This document shows, piece after piece, positions 62,311 through 64,000 of a stretch of 64,000 nucleotides of DNA. This stretch comes from Branchinecta lynchi (taxonomy: Eukaryota; Arthropoda; Branchiopoda; Anostraca; Branchinectidae), in NCBI GenBank assembly GCA_023053575.1, contig JAKZAP010000021.1, positions 11,656,212 through 11,720,211 on the forward strand, given 5' to 3'. The translations under genes were made by a program, and so were the position numbers. The notes beneath the pieces are model-generated. The model had not been told where the DNA came from, searched no databases, and was given only the letters and a program-made list of their open reading frames with translations. Numbering within the stretch: the first letter of the stretch is position 1; the number at the start of each line of letters is the position of its first letter.

Positions 62311-64000
62311 CACAGGGATTGGAGGCCAGGGAGCCACATTTGGGCTATCCCCTGTTACTATGACCCTTCTAGTTGCTCTAGGTCGACAGGTCTAGCGTGA
62401 CACTCACGTGCCCATCGCAAAACGTGACAAACACGCGAGCGACATCAGCGCAAAGGGCGCATGCACGGACGGAGGACCTGCCCACCAATCTACATTATTG
62501 TCTCATACTTTTGCTCTCAAGGGTTCGTTCCTCGGACCCTTTTTTGTGTTCCCGGTGTTTCCCCGGTGGTGTCGAAAAGTGATTTTAATGACATTTCACA
62601 TATCTTTTTCCTCACAGCCCTCTATCAATAACCCTTTTTCTCAACCACATTCGTTCAAGTTTATGCTGCCTCTCAGATGCGTTGCCTCTATGATTCCACA
62701 CCAGATTTCTAGATTTAACAACAGGGATTTCCAGACATTTTTCGCCTGGCTTCATCTTCCGGATTCAATTCTCCGAAAACGGACCGGGTGTAGAATCTGG
62801 ATGGTGAACATTCACCTTAGAAACCAAGCACAACATTTCTGGCCAAAGATGATCAAAGAAGCAGTAACTTCCACGGCAGATTCGTCATTCAGCGGACAAA
62901 GAAAAAATCCTTTCCAAAGAATATAATGGGTTATTTGTCACAGGGATTGGAGGCCAGGGAACCACATTCGGGCTGACCCCTGTTACTATGACCCTTCTAG
63001 TTACTCTAGGTCGACAGGTCTAGCGTGACACGCACGTGCCCATCACAAAACGTGACGAACACGTGAGCGACATCAGCGTAGAGGACGCATGCACGAACGA
63101 AGGACCTGCCCACCATATTCCCAATCTATATCATCGTTTCACACTTTTGCGACCGAGAGTTCGGCCCTTGATCGCCTCCACTTATGTTTAACGCTTATGG
63201 GTTTAAAGCCCCGGACTTACGAACGGTTTAACCTGGACTGACATTACGGATCCGGGTTGGTAAAAGAGGAAATCCAGAAGGTGCAGTCTGGGCATACACA
63301 TAGAGCCAAGTCGCAACTGTCAATCCCTCTCTCTCTTTTCCTTACCCATCTACTTTTATTTCGCCTCTAAAATAAGTTGCATCTACGATACATTACAAGT
63401 TTCTGGATCTGGGGATTTGACGCACCGGACTTCCCAGACGATTTCGCAGGGCTTGTACCGTCCGGATCCACGTCGACGAAAGCGAAAACCCCGAATCCAG
63501 AAGGTATAGTCTGGCTTAAGTCACCAACCTCATACAACGTTTCTGGCCGCTTAAGGCTAAGACCGGTCGACCCGCTACTTTCGGGGCACCTACTACTCCC
63601 TAGTCTCGTCTTTTCAGCGGACCAAGGAACAAGTATTTCCATAGTGCAATGAATATTTGTCACAGGGATTGGAGGCCAGGGAACCACATTAGGGCTGACC
63701 CCTGTTACTATGACCCTTCTAGTTACTCTAGGTCGACAGGTCTAGCGTAACACGCACGTGCCCATCACAAAACGTGACGAACACGTGAGCGACATCAGCG
63801 TAGAGAACGCATGCACGAACGGAGGACCTGCCGACCATATTCCCAATCTATATCATCATTTCATACTTTTGCGACCAAGAATTCGATCATTGATCGTTTG
63901 ACGCTTATGGGTTTAAAGCACCGGACTTCCAAACGATTTAATCTGGACTGATATTCAGTTCCGGGTTGACAAAGGCGGAAATCCAGAATCCGGAAGGTAC
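62311..64000. repeat. array of 0.63-0.72 kb units running off the right edge
   Basis: The core CACAGGGATTGGAGGCCAGG ... GGACCTGCCCACCA (about 175 bp) starts at 62311, 62939 and 63661, giving spacings of 628 and 722 bp. A second shared block (CCGGACTT..., GATCCGGGTTG..., AATCCAGAAGG) lies in each unit. The window ends inside the third unit. Open frames within it (up to 172 codons) shift between units and are not conserved. Confidence 0.75.

Noticed and set aside
62408..62926. 172-codon frame at the right edge
   Set aside because: Lies in the 0.6-0.7 kb array and is not preserved in the next units.
1..64000. CRISPR arrays, operons, riboswitches, rRNA genes
   Set aside because: None seen; the window is eukaryotic and its repeats do not have the regular repeat-spacer form.

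Overview
This window reads as nuclear DNA of an animal, most likely an invertebrate. Its genes are split by GT-AG introns, and introns and intergenic DNA are full of MITEs, fold-back elements, 5'-truncated non-LTR retrotransposons with poly(A) or simple-repeat tails, and elements with internal minisatellites. No prokaryotic gene organisation is present. The repeat types would suit an arthropod, but I cannot fix the species.

Two complete genes can be rebuilt codon by codon. (1) Plus strand, 2121-12751, four exons: a 395-residue type II membrane protein of the galactose-3-O-sulfotransferase (Gal3ST / galactosylceramide sulfotransferase) family. (2) Minus strand, 48344-18553, twelve exons: a 688-residue protein with a signal peptide, of glycoside hydrolase family 31. 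It is not of the usual animal GH31 type. Along its whole length it matches bacterial sulfoquinovosidase (E. coli YihQ), and it keeps both catalytic aspartates and all five residues that define sulfoquinovose binding in YihQ. The two genes lie tail to tail, 5.8 kb apart. One adds sulfate to galactose; the other is predicted to release sulfoquinovose, the sulfonated sugar of plant and algal sulfolipid. This intron-rich, secreted, apparently intact animal sulfoquinovosidase is the main discovery candidate.

Layout: 1-2120 repeats and a non-LTR 3' fragment; 2121-12751 Gal3ST gene, whose second intron holds an antisense RING-finger exon with a stop codon where a zinc-binding Cys should be; 12752-18552 intergenic repeats (hAT-like MITE, fold-back element, tandem blocks); 18553-48344 the sulfoquinovosidase gene, 93% of it intron; 48345-64000 no gene recognised, but nested hAT-like elements, a 133-bp-period element, non-LTR fragments and, at the right edge, an array of units of 0.6-0.7 kb.

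At least six hAT-like non-autonomous elements show 8-bp target duplications (three perfect). An eight-copy MITE family with TACACTGTAAAAA ends is spread through the window, and several elements are nested inside others, so insertion order can be read.
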